From: Luteolibacter algae
GTDB lineage: Bacteria; Verrucomicrobiota; Verrucomicrobiia; Verrucomicrobiales; Akkermansiaceae
Length of the DNA: 64,000 nucleotides
Direction: 5' to 3'
NCBI RefSeq assembly: GCF_042683045.1
Contig: NZ_JBHUIT010000031.1
Span: 372,001-436,000 of the forward strand
Positions within the stretch are counted from its first letter, which is position 1. Every line of letters starts with the position of its first letter. Under the pieces are notes generated by a model that did no database searches, was not told the DNA's origin, and saw only the letters and a program-made list of their open reading frames with translations. A program made the position numbers and the translations under genes. Positions 43,518 through 52,439 of this stretch are shown one piece after another.

Positions 43518-44036
43518 ATGGTCGAGCGATTGAAATCTGCGATACGTGATGTGAATGATTTCCCAAAGCCCGGGATCGTTTTCAAGGATATCACGCCTAT
43601 TCTCGGCGATGCCGCGCTTTTCCGCGGAGCGATTGATCTTCTCTGTGAGACAGCCGGAGGGAAGGAAATCGATAAAATCGTTGGGATTGATGCACGCGGA
43701 TTTATTTTTGCGGCGGCCGTAGCGGATCGCTTGTCAGCTGGCTTCGTGCCGGTGAGAAAGAAAGGCAAGCTGCCGTGGAGATGCCATGAGGCCTCTTACG
43801 CGCTGGAATACGGAGAGGCTACGGTGGAGATACACCAGGACGCGGTGAAGCCGGGTGAGAAGGTTTTACTCGTGGATGATTTGCTAGCCACCGGTGGAAC
43901 AGCCGCCGCCGCGGTCAAGCTCCTAGACAAAGTCGGCGCGGACGTCATTGCAGTCTCGTTTCTCATCGAGCTGTCTTTTCTCAAAGGAAGAGAAAAAATC
44001 CCTTCCCATGAGGTGAAATCAATTCTCCATTATTAA
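43518..44036 (+). CDS. apt: Adenine phosphoribosyltransferase
   Basis: Purine salvage enzyme: adenine + PRPP to AMP + pyrophosphate. 172 residues. The start RDVNDFPKPGIVFKDITPIL (about 9-28) is typical, and the PRPP-binding loop is VLLVDDLLATGGTAAA (about 114-129). The second ATG of the frame at 43518 is used; a GTG three bases earlier is the alternative. The pgi gene follows 30 bases downstream. Confidence 0.95.
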   Translation: MVERLKSAIRDVNDFPKPGIVFKDITPILGDAALFRGAIDLLCETAGGKEIDKIVGIDARGFIFAAAVADRLSAGFVPVRKKGKLPWRCHEASYALEYGEATVEIHQDAVKPGEKVLLVDDLLATGGTAAAAVKLLDKVGADVIAVSFLIELSFLKGREKIPSHEVKSILHY

Positions 44037-44066
44037 AAATTTTTACCAATTACTGAAAAACACACA

Positions 44067-45611
44067 ATGAGCTGGAAAGAATACAACGAAAGTTTGGTGC
44101 GATACGATGATCTCGGCTTCAGCCTGGATCTCTCTCTGATGGATGTCACAGCGGATTATAAAGCTGGCCTGGGCGATAAAATCACCAAGGTATTTGACGA
44201 TATGGTCGCTCTCGAAGGTGGAGCGATCGCCAATCCCGATGAGGCGCGGATGGTCGGGCACTATTGGTTGCGCAATCCAGAGCTGGCACCGACTGGCGAG
44301 TTGAAGGCTGCGATCACCCAGCCGCTCAAGGATCTCAAGGAATTCGCGGAGCATGTTCACACCGGACGGGTAGTGACCTTCGAGGGGAAAATATTCAAGG
44401 AGCTCCTGCTGATCGGGATAGGTGGATCCGCGCTCGGGCCGCAACTCGTCTCCCAGGCGATTGGCAAGGATGCGAAAATGAAGATTACCTTTTTCGACAA
44501 TACCGATCCGCAGGGAATGGATGACACCTTGGCCACCCTCAATATGGCCGAGACCCTGGTGCTTATCATTTCAAAATCCGGTGGAACTCCGGAAACCCGT
44601 AATGGAATGCTCGAGGCGAAAGCAGCTTTCGAAAAAGCCGGGATCGACTTCGGGAAACATGCCGTTGCGGTAACCGGAGTAGGCTCCAAGCTGGATCGTT
44701 TCGCGGAGGAGCACGGCTTTATCGCACGATTTCCGATGGATGATTGGATCGGCGGGCGCACATCGGTTCTCTCGACTGTCGGCCTAGTTCCGGCAGCTCT
44801 CCAAGGATTGGACATCGATGCGTTGCTCGCAGGTGCGGCGGCGATGGATGAGAAGACCCGCTCCCGCGAAGCCGATGACAATGCGGCTCTCCAGCTGGCT
44901 ATCGCCTGGCACAAGGCGACGAACGGACGGGGCGAAAAAGATATGGTGATTCTGCCTTACAAGGATTCCCTGGTCCTTTTCTCCAAATATCTTCAACAGC
45001 TGGTAATGGAGTCCCTTGGCAAAGAGAAAGATCTGGATGGCAATGTCGTCAACCAAGGCATCGCGGTTTATGGAAACAAAGGCTCAACAGATCAGCATGC
45101 GTATGTCCAGCAGCTGCGGGACGGCGTGAACAATTTCTTCGCCACGTTTATCGAAGTCCGTAGGGGGCGTGAGGGAAAATCCATCGAAGTGGATCCCGGA
45201 AACACCAGTGCGGACTATCTGCAGGGCTTCATGCGCGGGACGCGTGGTGCATTGTATGAAAACGGTCGTAAATCTCTGACGATTTCCATTTATGAGGTGA
45301 CCCCATTTTCCTTGGGGATGCTCATCGCTCTCTTCGAGCGCACCGTTTCATTCTATGCGACTCTGGTGAATATCAACGCCTACCATCAGCCGGGTGTGGA
45401 AGCAGGTAAGGCAGCCGCTGCAACCTTCCTGAATCTACTCGGACGGGTGCGCGGACGTCTTGTATCCGAGGCGAAAAATGCGGATGAAGTGGCCTTCGAG
45501 GTGGATGGTGATCCTGAAGCCGTTTATCACTGCCTGGTTCATCTCGCCAACAACGGGGAAGCTCAGATGTCCATGGGTAAAAGCCCTGCCGAAGACCTTT
45601 TCCAGCTCTAG
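44067..45611 (+). CDS. pgi: Glucose-6-phosphate isomerase
   Basis: Interconverts glucose-6-phosphate and fructose-6-phosphate. 514 residues. Sugar-phosphate-binding segments are LLIGIGGSALGPQLVSQA (about 112-129), ISKSGGTPETRN, and GGRTSVLSTVG; later QQLVMESLGKEKD and the catalytic His region STDQHAYVQQLRDG (about 344-357). The C-terminal Lys-containing helix region HQPGVEAGK is present. The product fructose-6-phosphate is also the end product of the NagB pathway encoded downstream in the window. Confidence 0.95.
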   Translation: MSWKEYNESLVRYDDLGFSLDLSLMDVTADYKAGLGDKITKVFDDMVALEGGAIANPDEARMVGHYWLRNPELAPTGELKAAITQPLKDLKEFAEHVHTGRVVTFEGKIFKELLLIGIGGSALGPQLVSQAIGKDAKMKITFFDNTDPQGMDDTLATLNMAETLVLIISKSGGTPETRNGMLEAKAAFEKAGIDFGKHAVAVTGVGSKLDRFAEEHGFIARFPMDDWIGGRTSVLSTVGLVPAALQGLDIDALLAGAAAMDEKTRSREADDNAALQLAIAWHKATNGRGEKDMVILPYKDSLVLFSKYLQQLVMESLGKEKDLDGNVVNQGIAVYGNKGSTDQHAYVQQLRDGVNNFFATFIEVRRGREGKSIEVDPGNTSADYLQGFMRGTRGALYENGRKSLTISIYEVTPFSLGMLIALFERTVSFYATLVNINAYHQPGVEAGKAAAATFLNLLGRVRGRLVSEAKNADEVAFEVDGDPEAVYHCLVHLANNGEAQMSMGKSPAEDLFQL

Positions 45612-45635
45612 GGTATTGCGATCGCGTTTTCCAAG

Positions 45636-45668
45636 CCGCTGGTCTCTTAGAGAGATCAGCGGTTTTTT
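45636..45668 (+). terminator. Intrinsic terminator after pgi
   Basis: CCGCTG-G-TCTCT and AGAGA-T-CAGCGG pair as a 12-pair stem (one G-T) with a TAG-type loop, followed by six T residues. Confidence 0.9.
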
Positions 45669-45758
45669 CATTTCATACAGCCGTCCGGGGGATTGCGAAA
45701 CGTGGCGGTCATGAAACATCTTGCTTCACATCGGCCGGTGCTGGGCTAGTTTTCGGAC

Positions 45759-46148
45759 GTGGCTATCATTGAAATCACAGAAAACGCACAGGAAAAGCTC
45801 GCCCAATTGCTGGAGTCGAAATCGGCTTCCGAAACCGCTGGATTAAGACTCGGCGTGAACAAAGGTGGCTGTGCTGGCTGGCAGTATGAGATGCAGGTCG
45901 CCGAGCCTGCGGAAGGCGATGAAATCGTCCGGAACGGCCGGGCCTGTGTCATCATCGCTGCGGATAGCCTGGATAAACTGCGGGGCTGCCAGATCGACTA
46001 CTCCGATGATCTTACGGATGCGGGCTTCAAGATCAACAATCCACGTGCCCGCCGTTCCTGTGGCTGTGGCACTTCGTTCGAGCCCGATGACGAGCCGGAA
46101 GGAAGCGGTGCGGAAGATGGAGAAGTTTGCGGTGGAGGGGCAGAATAG
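45759..46148 (+). CDS. IscA/HesB-type iron-sulfur carrier protein
   Basis: A-type Fe-S cluster carrier, 129 residues. The three conserved cysteines are present: GGCAGWQY (about 36-43) and SCGCGTSFEP (about 99-108). The segment NKGGCAG and the FKINNPRA region are typical. After the usual end there is an extra acidic/Gly-rich tail of about 20 residues with one more Cys (EVCGGGAE). The start is GTG at 45759. No other isc or suf gene lies nearby. Confidence 0.9.
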   Translation: MAIIEITENAQEKLAQLLESKSASETAGLRLGVNKGGCAGWQYEMQVAEPAEGDEIVRNGRACVIIAADSLDKLRGCQIDYSDDLTDAGFKINNPRARRSCGCGTSFEPDDEPEGSGAEDGEVCGGGAE

Positions 46149-46150
46149 TC

Positions 46151-46909
46151 GTGGCTGCGAATCAGAGAAAAAACAAAAAAAACCAGGAAGAGCCGGTGCC
46201 ACGCCGTCCCGCCTATTACTGGTGGTTTCTAGCCAACGTTTTGGCGGCGTGTTTCGCCGTGGTCAGTTGGTTTCTCTGTCTGCATATCTTTGGTAACCCG
46301 GAAATCCCAAGAAATTACCGCATTCTCAAAAAACTGGATCGTCTCCCTGAGCTGAAGCGCTACACGGTGCTGGATGTCCCTAACGGCAACGTCCTTGATC
46401 CCAGTGAATTATACGGAAAGTTCTTTGGTCTGGAGGAGGCGAACCGTGACCAGCTCAACGCTCTTTTGCTGCGCAATTACATGCGGAACTTCGAGAAAAC
46501 CCTCCTGCTGACTTATGTGGAAGGGGAGTATCAAGTGGCGGATGTGAAGAAACTAGCACCGGGAGATTTCCTTTATCCGGGGTTTGCTATCCGGGCACAG
46601 GCAATGGTGAAACCGGATGATTTCACTGAGGCCGTCGGTTTCCCGGTGGTGATTGAATACATTTTCCCCACGGAAAATGCCCATGCCGCGGATCTCTTCA
46701 GCGTGGGAGATATTCTGAAGGTGAGCAAAAACCCGAACTGCGCGGCGGTGGTCAATGTATCCCGTGCCGTGGTGGACGAAGAGCCAGCTCTCCAGTTGAC
46801 CGTTATTCCCATTGCATACGGACCGTATCGGATCGGCAAAGACAGGTCGTTTTCAATCGAGCCCCCGGCCGAGTTGAATCCGGGCGATCGGCTACCGATT
46901 TGGAAATAA
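46151..46909 (+). CDS. Membrane-anchored protein of unknown function
   Basis: A 252-residue protein starting at GTG 46151, preceded by GGAGGGG ten bases upstream. It has a basic N-terminus (QRKNKK), one transmembrane helix (WWFLANVLAACFAVVSWFLC, about 24-43) and an extracytoplasmic domain of about 200 residues rich in beta-strand patterns (LLLTYVEGEYQVADV, LQLTVIPIAYGPYRI). I do not recognise the family. It lies two bases after the IscA-type gene, so they share a transcript. Confidence 0.75.
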   Translation: MAANQRKNKKNQEEPVPRRPAYYWWFLANVLAACFAVVSWFLCLHIFGNPEIPRNYRILKKLDRLPELKRYTVLDVPNGNVLDPSELYGKFFGLEEANRDQLNALLLRNYMRNFEKTLLLTYVEGEYQVADVKKLAPGDFLYPGFAIRAQAMVKPDDFTEAVGFPVVIEYIFPTENAHAADLFSVGDILKVSKNPNCAAVVNVSRAVVDEEPALQLTVIPIAYGPYRIGKDRSFSIEPPAELNPGDRLPIWK

Positions 46910-46930
46910 GAGCGCGTTCTCTATTGGAAA

Positions 46931-46959
46931 AGTGATCTCCCTTTTCGCGGAAGATCACT
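46931..46959. terminator. Hairpin between converging genes
   Basis: AGTGATCT and AGATCACT form a perfect 8-pair stem, with a further TCC/GGA pairing inside. Short T or A runs flank it on both sides, so it may terminate both transcripts. Confidence 0.65.
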
Positions 46960-46972
46960 CTTCGACGGAGGT

Positions 46973-48016
46973 TTAAAGATAAACTTTCTTTCCTCCGTTT
47001 TGTGCGGACTCGTAAATTGCCCGAATCAACTCGACGGCTTTGCGGGCTTCGGAGGCATTGGTTTTGCACTCGCGTCCTTCACGGATGGCCGCAACTACCT
47101 CCTCGAAGTTCCGTTGATGCTGGTAGAAATTAATCGCCTTCGGATCGTTGGCCCCCAGACCCGCTTCCTGCCCTTTCATCAAGGTTCTACGGATCTCTGC
47201 ATCCTCAGGCTTTTCATCGCGGAACTCCCATATTTCAAACGATTCGTCTGCAAGAAATACTGAACCGTCAGTTCCGGAAAGCTGGACGCGGGCGGGGTGG
47301 CCATCCTTCGACCAGGTGCAGGTGGAGCACTCGATGACGCCCAATGCACCGTTCTCAAACTCCACTGCAGCTACCACGATATCCTCTACTTCTATACGCT
47401 GGTGAGCAAGACAGGCAGCATTTGCCTGCACGGATTTTACCGGACCTGCGAGATAAAGTAGGGCATCGACCGTGTGAATCGATTGATTCATCAAGGCTCC
47501 GCCACCGTCCAAGGCCCAGGTTCCGCGCCATCCTGCAGAATCGTAGTAAGCCTGATCCCGATACCATTTTACGTAGGCGGAGGCGGAAGTAAGTTTCCCG
47601 AAACGGCCTTCATCAGCCGCTTTCTTGAAGGCATCCATTCCCGGATGAAACCGGCGGTTGAGGATCGCGGAAAGTGTCTTGCCATGTTCCTTTGCCGCCG
47701 CAGTGAGCTCGTCGATACGCTCGGTGGTGATCTCCAATGGCTTTTCACAAATCACATGCTTTCCTGCCTTGAGAGCCGCCAAAACCGGATCGAGATGCGC
47801 CCCGGAAGGCGTGCCAATTGTGACAATCTCCAGTTCGGGATCGGCAAGAAATGTATCGATGTCGGTGAACGCCTTTGCGCCAAATTCCCCCGCCAGTTTT
47901 TCAGCGGATTCGATTCTTAGAGAGCAAACGGAATGTAGTTCCCCGTGCTCCATTGCTTGGATGGCCTTTGCGTGAAAATTGCCGATCATGCCGGCGCCGA
48001 TGATTCCGAATTTCAT
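46973..48016 (-). CDS. Gfo/Idh/MocA family oxidoreductase
   Basis: NAD(P)-dependent sugar or inositol dehydrogenase-like protein, 347 residues, cytoplasmic. The Rossmann start is FGIIGAGMIGNFHAKAIQA (about 3-21), CEKPLEI (about 90-96) carries the catalytic Lys of the EKP motif, and GGGALMNQSIHTVDALLYL (about 172-190) has the family's active-site His. The substrate is unknown. It is a single gene, convergent with the IscA operon. The 282 bases upstream of it, up to 48298, hold no gene I can support. Confidence 0.92.
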   Translation of the reverse strand: MKFGIIGAGMIGNFHAKAIQAMEHGELHSVCSLRIESAEKLAGEFGAKAFTDIDTFLADPELEIVTIGTPSGAHLDPVLAALKAGKHVICEKPLEITTERIDELTAAAKEHGKTLSAILNRRFHPGMDAFKKAADEGRFGKLTSASAYVKWYRDQAYYDSAGWRGTWALDGGGALMNQSIHTVDALLYLAGPVKSVQANAACLAHQRIEVEDIVVAAVEFENGALGVIECSTCTWSKDGHPARVQLSGTDGSVFLADESFEIWEFRDEKPEDAEIRRTLMKGQEAGLGANDPKAINFYQHQRNFEEVVAAIREGRECKTNASEARKAVELIRAIYESAQNGGKKVYL

Positions 48017-48298
48017 GTGAGAATAAGTGATTTAGAGGTGGAAGCGTAATTTCTGCGTGCAAAAAATCTTACCGATCTCACCGGGAGTGACAAGGGTGCG
48101 TTTCTTTCCGCAAAATTTTGCCACTGAGGATTGGAATCAAACTGCATAGTTAGTCCCCGGAGGAGAGCGGTCTGCGAGCAGCCATGCGAGGTAGAGCAAG
48201 CGGATCCACGAGCCTTGCAGCTGCGAAATCCATCGGTAGTGGTTCGGAAAGCGGCAGGGCAACCATGGTCCGGCACGGAGCCGGCGGTGGAAATCAGC

Positions 48299-49123
48299 TC
48301 ATGGTTTTGAGTCAAGTTCCTTGATTGTGATGTTCCGGTAAGCAGCGGAGCCACCTTGTTTCCAACGCCCTCCAACATGGATCTGGAGCGCGATCGAGCC
48401 TTTCCCTCCCGTAGTTTCGCGCACTTTATCGCTATCCCAAGCGGAGGGAGCATCCCAGTTTTTTTCGGTCTCATCCTTCAAGCTGCGTGCTTTGTAGGTG
48501 GTTCCGTCCATTTCCATGACTTTAACGCCGTTGATCCAAGTGGTGATATGCGGGGCATCTCCGACGCAGCGGATACGGATTCTATTCCAGTCATCGGTCT
48601 TCCACATTTTATTCCAGCCGCTGGCATCTATCGCATAGAGAAGTCCGTCCTTTTCGACGGCATCATAGGAGTCTCTGGCGACGATTTTACCATCCACTTC
48701 ATTGAGCAGAATGGGGCGGGAGATGAAGCCTCCCATACCGGAACCGAAGCCAAATCCAACGCAGCCATCCTTTAGGTAATCGTTCAATATCTGGATACCT
48801 TGGCCTTGCTCATTGCAATGAATGAAAATTCCGGAATCACAGCCCCAATCGCTCTTGAAGTCCATCTCGAGCTCGAACTCGGAAAACTCCTCGTCGGTCA
48901 GGATGATGCCACCCTTCTTATTTGGTAGTTGGTAGCAGTGAATCGCTCCATCTTTAACAAAGAAATTCTCTTTGGTCGCGTAGTCTTTATCGGTTTCCTT
49001 ACGTTCCGGGATATGCCAGCCGGTGAGAGATTTTCCGTCAAACAGCGGACGTGGAGCGTCTTCTGCGGAAAGGAGCGATGCCGCGGTGGTGAAAACGAGG
49101 GTGGATAATAGTATTTTTTTCAT
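48299..49123 (-). CDS. Exported DUF1080 (3-keto-disaccharide hydrolase-like) protein
   Basis: A 274-residue protein with a signal peptide (ILLSTLVFTTAASLLSAED). One DUF1080/LamG-like jelly-roll domain fills the rest: PLFDGKSLTGWHIP at the start, FELEMDFKSDWGCDSGIFIH (about 85-104), NRIRIRCVGD, WINGVKVMEMDG and the final IALQIHVGG...YRNITIKEL. The family was recently linked to hydrolysis of 3-keto-glycosides produced by Gfo/Idh/MocA-type oxidation, which fits the oxidoreductases around it. The GNAT gene lies 27 bases upstream on the same strand. Confidence 0.88.
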   Translation of the reverse strand: MKKILLSTLVFTTAASLLSAEDAPRPLFDGKSLTGWHIPERKETDKDYATKENFFVKDGAIHCYQLPNKKGGIILTDEEFSEFELEMDFKSDWGCDSGIFIHCNEQGQGIQILNDYLKDGCVGFGFGSGMGGFISRPILLNEVDGKIVARDSYDAVEKDGLLYAIDASGWNKMWKTDDWNRIRIRCVGDAPHITTWINGVKVMEMDGTTYKARSLKDETEKNWDAPSAWDSDKVRETTGGKGSIALQIHVGGRWKQGGSAAYRNITIKELDSKP

Positions 49124-49150
49124 ATGATTTTTGGATTCTAGTTCTGGGGA

Positions 49151-50083
49151 TCAAGCGGTTTCCGGCATGAAAGTGGGCATCACCACGCCATTGATAGCGG
49201 GTGGTGTTCCGGTGGTCTGGGCGAAGTGAAGCTCGCAGTTCCGCGCACCGAGTCCATACATCGCCCGGGTAATGGCGGGTCTGTCCGAAGGAACCAGCCA
49301 CACCATGGTTTTGCCTCGGCGGTAGTCCAGCTCTCTCCGTATCAGTGCGATAGCCTCTTCATCCCCGCGCATGCAACCGGGGCCCAGCATGGAGCTGGCA
49401 GGATGGTGGATCGATGCGAGAAAGCCTTCGAGCTCTCCGCTCTGGTTCTCCAGGACGCTGACGTGCCAGTCACCACTTTGATTTTTGATAAAGTATTCGA
49501 AATCGGATGCGCGGCGTATGCCCAGAACATCTTCTTCCAGCGCCAACATCGCCGGAACATCGGACAACACGGCATCCCGCAGGATCTTGCCGGTGGGGGT
49601 CGATTCCTGAATACCCGCGGACGGGACTTCCAAAATAATGTCCTGATAGATCGCGTAGGGGACAAGCCCGGCACGGTTGTAGAGGGAAAAGGAATCCAGA
49701 TTGATGGCGCTTGAGACGAGCCTAACTGGCTTACCCTCCCGTTCCGCGAAGTGTAGTATGAACTCCAGAAGCATGCGCGCCACGCCTTTGCCAGCATGAT
49801 CCGGATGCGAGTTCATAATGCCGAGGGAAACGTGAGTTTCACGCGGATGGTAAAAGCATGAACCTACTATTTGTCTCGTATTTACATCAATGGCCAGCAG
49901 ACATCTCCCCGGATCGAGGGCCTCGTAGACTTCGCAAAAAAGCTCTACCGGATGGCTTTCCGGCGGGAAGACCGGAGCTCTGCCATTGGCTTCATACCAA
50001 CGGTTTGTGGAAAGATGAATTAGCTCTGCAACAGCGGTCCGATCGCTAGGGATGGCATGCCTTAACCCGATGTTTTTTTCCAT
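49151..50083 (-). CDS. GNAT family N-acetyltransferase, probably two domains
   Basis: A 310-residue protein. The N-terminal half has the acetyl-CoA motif A region MNSHPDHAGKGVARMLLEFI (about 92-111) and a typical GNAT layout (LRHAIPSDRTAVAEL start). The second half starts again with a GNAT-like ILRDAVLSDVPAMLALEEDV (about 167-186) but shows a weaker CoA site, so it may be a degenerate second domain. The substrate is unknown. It lies between the amino-sugar operon and the DUF1080 gene. Confidence 0.85.
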   Translation of the reverse strand: MEKNIGLRHAIPSDRTAVAELIHLSTNRWYEANGRAPVFPPESHPVELFCEVYEALDPGRCLLAIDVNTRQIVGSCFYHPRETHVSLGIMNSHPDHAGKGVARMLLEFILHFAEREGKPVRLVSSAINLDSFSLYNRAGLVPYAIYQDIILEVPSAGIQESTPTGKILRDAVLSDVPAMLALEEDVLGIRRASDFEYFIKNQSGDWHVSVLENQSGELEGFLASIHHPASSMLGPGCMRGDEEAIALIRRELDYRRGKTMVWLVPSDRPAITRAMYGLGARNCELHFAQTTGTPPAINGVVMPTFMPETA

Positions 50084-50117
50084 ACTACTGCGTGGTGGAA
50101 GAAGATTTTCAGTAATG

Positions 50118-50161
50118 GGTTTCTCTCTCCATCGCCAGCGTCAGCGGGGAGAGGAAACCCA
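50118..50161 (-). terminator. Large inverted repeat after the amino-sugar operon
   Basis: GGGTTTC-T-CTCTCC and GGAGAG-GAAACCC pair over 13 bases with one bulge and a 17-base loop. The long T-run on the minus strand (TTTTTTTGGG) comes before the stem rather than after it, so this is not a textbook terminator. It may still end the operon by stalling or protect the 3' end. Confidence 0.45.
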
Positions 50162-50184
50162 AAAAAACCTTTGCGGCCTAAGCC

Positions 50185-51621
50185 TTAGGCAAGCTGGTAA
50201 TATTGTTCCCACTCTTTGCGGGCGGGAGGATTGAGCAAGACATTGGCGGCATCATTGTCCACGAATTGCTTGGCCTTCGGGTCGAATTCCAGATCCGTGT
50301 TGAGATACTGCGCGATCGTGCCCAGCGCCAATACCTGGGTGAGCAAGCCGCCTTTGCTGAATGGCGAGTTGGTCGTGCCATCGCCCTTGCAGGCGTTGAT
50401 AAAGCTTGTGAAATGATCGGCGGAATTGCGATCCACTTCCACCGGCTTGAAGGCATCGTATTTATTTTTGGAATCCTGCTGGGTTAGGATGACGGGCGAG
50501 TCCACATGATGGCCCCGGGAGATGGCCAGATCCGTGTTTTCACCATAGAGCAAGGTCCCGGCACCACGTGTGATCGACTGATCTGGTTTGCCGTTTTCTC
50601 CCTTGGTCAGGAAACGCTCCGGAATCTCTGGTAGGCAATCCGGACCGTCTTTCCAGATCATGTCGATGGCGGGTCTATTTTCGCCACGAGCGGGGAAGTG
50701 CATGGATAGCTGGGAACCGAGCGGGTAGTAGATCTGATTGTGATCGAGCATTTGGATCGACTTGATCGTTGTCGGCAGGCCCATATCGAGCTTGTCGTGG
50801 ACAAAGTCGATGATGTGGGCACCCCAGTCACCCAGCATACCCATGCCGTATTCATAAAAGCCGCGCCAGTCGAATGGATGGTAGAGCTTGTTGAATGGCA
50901 ACTTCTGGCGCGGACCGCACCACAGATCCCAGGTTTTCAAGGAATCCGGCACGGGATCTTTTGAGAGGGGGAGGATATTCCGTTGCTTTTTGTCCATGAA
51001 CCAGAGGCTTGGTGTTTTCCATGCGTCCAGGTGTGTCATTTCATTACATAAACCTGCTTCCACCATTTTTGAGAAGAGATCGATACCGGAGCCGGTGTGG
51101 CCTTGGTTGCCCATCTGGGTGACGACTCCGTATTTCTTCTCGGCTCGCATAAGTAGCTCGGATTCATGGAAAGTGCGTGTGAGCGGTTTTTCCACATAAA
51201 CGTGTTTCCCAAGAGACATTGCGAGAATGGCAGCACAGAAGTGCGTGTGATCCGGAGTGACGACACTGACGGCATCGATGTCTTTTTCCAACTTATCGAA
51301 CATCTCGCGGAAATCGTGGAAGCGGGCAGCATCCGGATATTGCTTCAGGGTGTCCTGGGCTCCTTTGGCAGACTCAAAGTCCACATCGCAGAGCGCTATG
51401 GGTTGCGCACGTCCTCCATGGCAAAGGCTCGGGATCACTCCGCGTGCCCGGCCGCCGATGCCGATGCATGCCAGATTGATCCGCTCACTGGGAGGCAGTG
51501 GCGCACCCGGTTTGCGCGCAGCGGTGAGGTAGGATGGGAGGATGGTAAAGCCGGCGGCGATGGCACCAGTGCTTTTGATGAAATTGCGGCGGGTGGATTG
51601 GTGTTTTATTTTGTGGTTCAT
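50185..51621 (-). CDS. Tat-exported Gfo/Idh/MocA oxidoreductase
   Basis: A 478-residue protein. The N-terminus has a Tat signal with twin Arg (TRRNFIKSTGAIAAGFTIL). The Rossmann region ACIGIGGRARG follows, then VYVEKPLTRTF (catalytic EKP) and long C-terminal substrate-domain segments such as GMGMLGDWGAHIIDFVHD. Exported members of this family are typical of Planctomycetes and Verrucomicrobia and must keep the cofactor bound when folded in the cytoplasm. It is the last gene of the amino-sugar operon, 29 bases after nagB. Confidence 0.92.
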   Translation of the reverse strand: MNHKIKHQSTRRNFIKSTGAIAAGFTILPSYLTAARKPGAPLPPSERINLACIGIGGRARGVIPSLCHGGRAQPIALCDVDFESAKGAQDTLKQYPDAARFHDFREMFDKLEKDIDAVSVVTPDHTHFCAAILAMSLGKHVYVEKPLTRTFHESELLMRAEKKYGVVTQMGNQGHTGSGIDLFSKMVEAGLCNEMTHLDAWKTPSLWFMDKKQRNILPLSKDPVPDSLKTWDLWCGPRQKLPFNKLYHPFDWRGFYEYGMGMLGDWGAHIIDFVHDKLDMGLPTTIKSIQMLDHNQIYYPLGSQLSMHFPARGENRPAIDMIWKDGPDCLPEIPERFLTKGENGKPDQSITRGAGTLLYGENTDLAISRGHHVDSPVILTQQDSKNKYDAFKPVEVDRNSADHFTSFINACKGDGTTNSPFSKGGLLTQVLALGTIAQYLNTDLEFDPKAKQFVDNDAANVLLNPPARKEWEQYYQLA

Positions 51622-51650
51622 AATTGGATAGGGTTAGGTTTGCGGGTTTT

Positions 51651-52439
51651 TCATACGTCCTGCTGCCAGGCAGGCTTTCCATTATATACCCAGCGGTAGT
51701 AGTGCTGGCGTTTTAGCTCCGAGGCGGCGGCCTCATCGATGAAGATTCTAACGGTGCGATGGTGTTGTAAAATGGATGCAGGTGTCATCGCGGAGACAGG
51801 CCCTTCGATAGTGGCGGAAATGGCCTTGGATTTATTCTTTCCGAAGGCGAGAAGGAGGTTCATGCGGGCGTCCATGATCGTGCCGATTCCCATCGTGATG
51901 CAATGGCGTGGGACGTCTTGTTCATCGCCATCAAAAAACCTCGCATTGTCGGCAACGGTTTGCTCGGTGAGAGTCTTGATACGTGTCCGCGAGGCGAAAG
52001 AAGAGCCGGGTTCGTTGAAACCAATATGGCCGTCGCTACCGATTCCGAGAATTTGTAAATCGATACCGCCTGCGAGGAGTATTTCTTCTTCGTAACGTTT
52101 GCAGAACCCGGGGACATCATCGGTGGTGCCATCCGGTATGTGAACATTTTCTGTCCGGATATTGATGTGTTTGAGCAGGTTCTCCCACATGAAGTAGTTA
52201 TAGGATTGCGGATGGTCCCGGGCTAATCCGATATATTCGTCGAGGTTGAACGTGGTGACTCCACTGAAATCCAGTCCCTCCTCCCGGTGCATGCGGATCA
52301 GCTCCGAGTAGAGGGGCAGCGGGGTGCTCCCCGTCGCCAGTCCCAGAACAGCATTCGGTTTGTCCCGGATGAGCTTGGAGATTGTTTTCGCAGCCGCCGT
52401 GCTGGCTGTCATGCAGTCCTTGGTGATGATGACTTCCAT
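51651..52439 (-). CDS. nagB: Glucosamine-6-phosphate deaminase
   Basis: Converts glucosamine-6-phosphate to fructose-6-phosphate and ammonia. 262 residues, close to E. coli NagB. Motifs: GLATGSTPLPLYSEL (about 32-46), the catalytic Asp/His region TFNLDEYIGL (about 63-72), GIGSDGHIGFNEPGSSFASRTR (as pieces, about 130-151), and the later KSKAISATIEGPVSAMTPAS. Its start overlaps the PIG-L stop by one base (TAATG), so the two are translationally coupled. Confidence 0.95.
   Translation of the reverse strand: MEVIITKDCMTASTAAAKTISKLIRDKPNAVLGLATGSTPLPLYSELIRMHREEGLDFSGVTTFNLDEYIGLARDHPQSYNYFMWENLLKHINIRTENVHIPDGTTDDVPGFCKRYEEEILLAGGIDLQILGIGSDGHIGFNEPGSSFASRTRIKTLTEQTVADNARFFDGDEQDVPRHCITMGIGTIMDARMNLLLAFGKNKSKAISATIEGPVSAMTPASILQHHRTVRIFIDEAAASELKRQHYYRWVYNGKPAWQQDV

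Noticed and set aside
48017..48298. Gene or structured RNA between the oxidoreductase and DUF1080 genes
   Set aside because: An open frame runs through on the minus strand (48013-48474) but overlaps the DUF1080 gene and reads like random sequence; small inverted repeats such as CCGGC/GCCGG did not match SRP RNA, tmRNA or RNase P.
50118..50161. Canonical intrinsic terminator
   Set aside because: The T-run is on the wrong side of the stem for the minus-strand operon; listed only as a possible 3' structure with low confidence.
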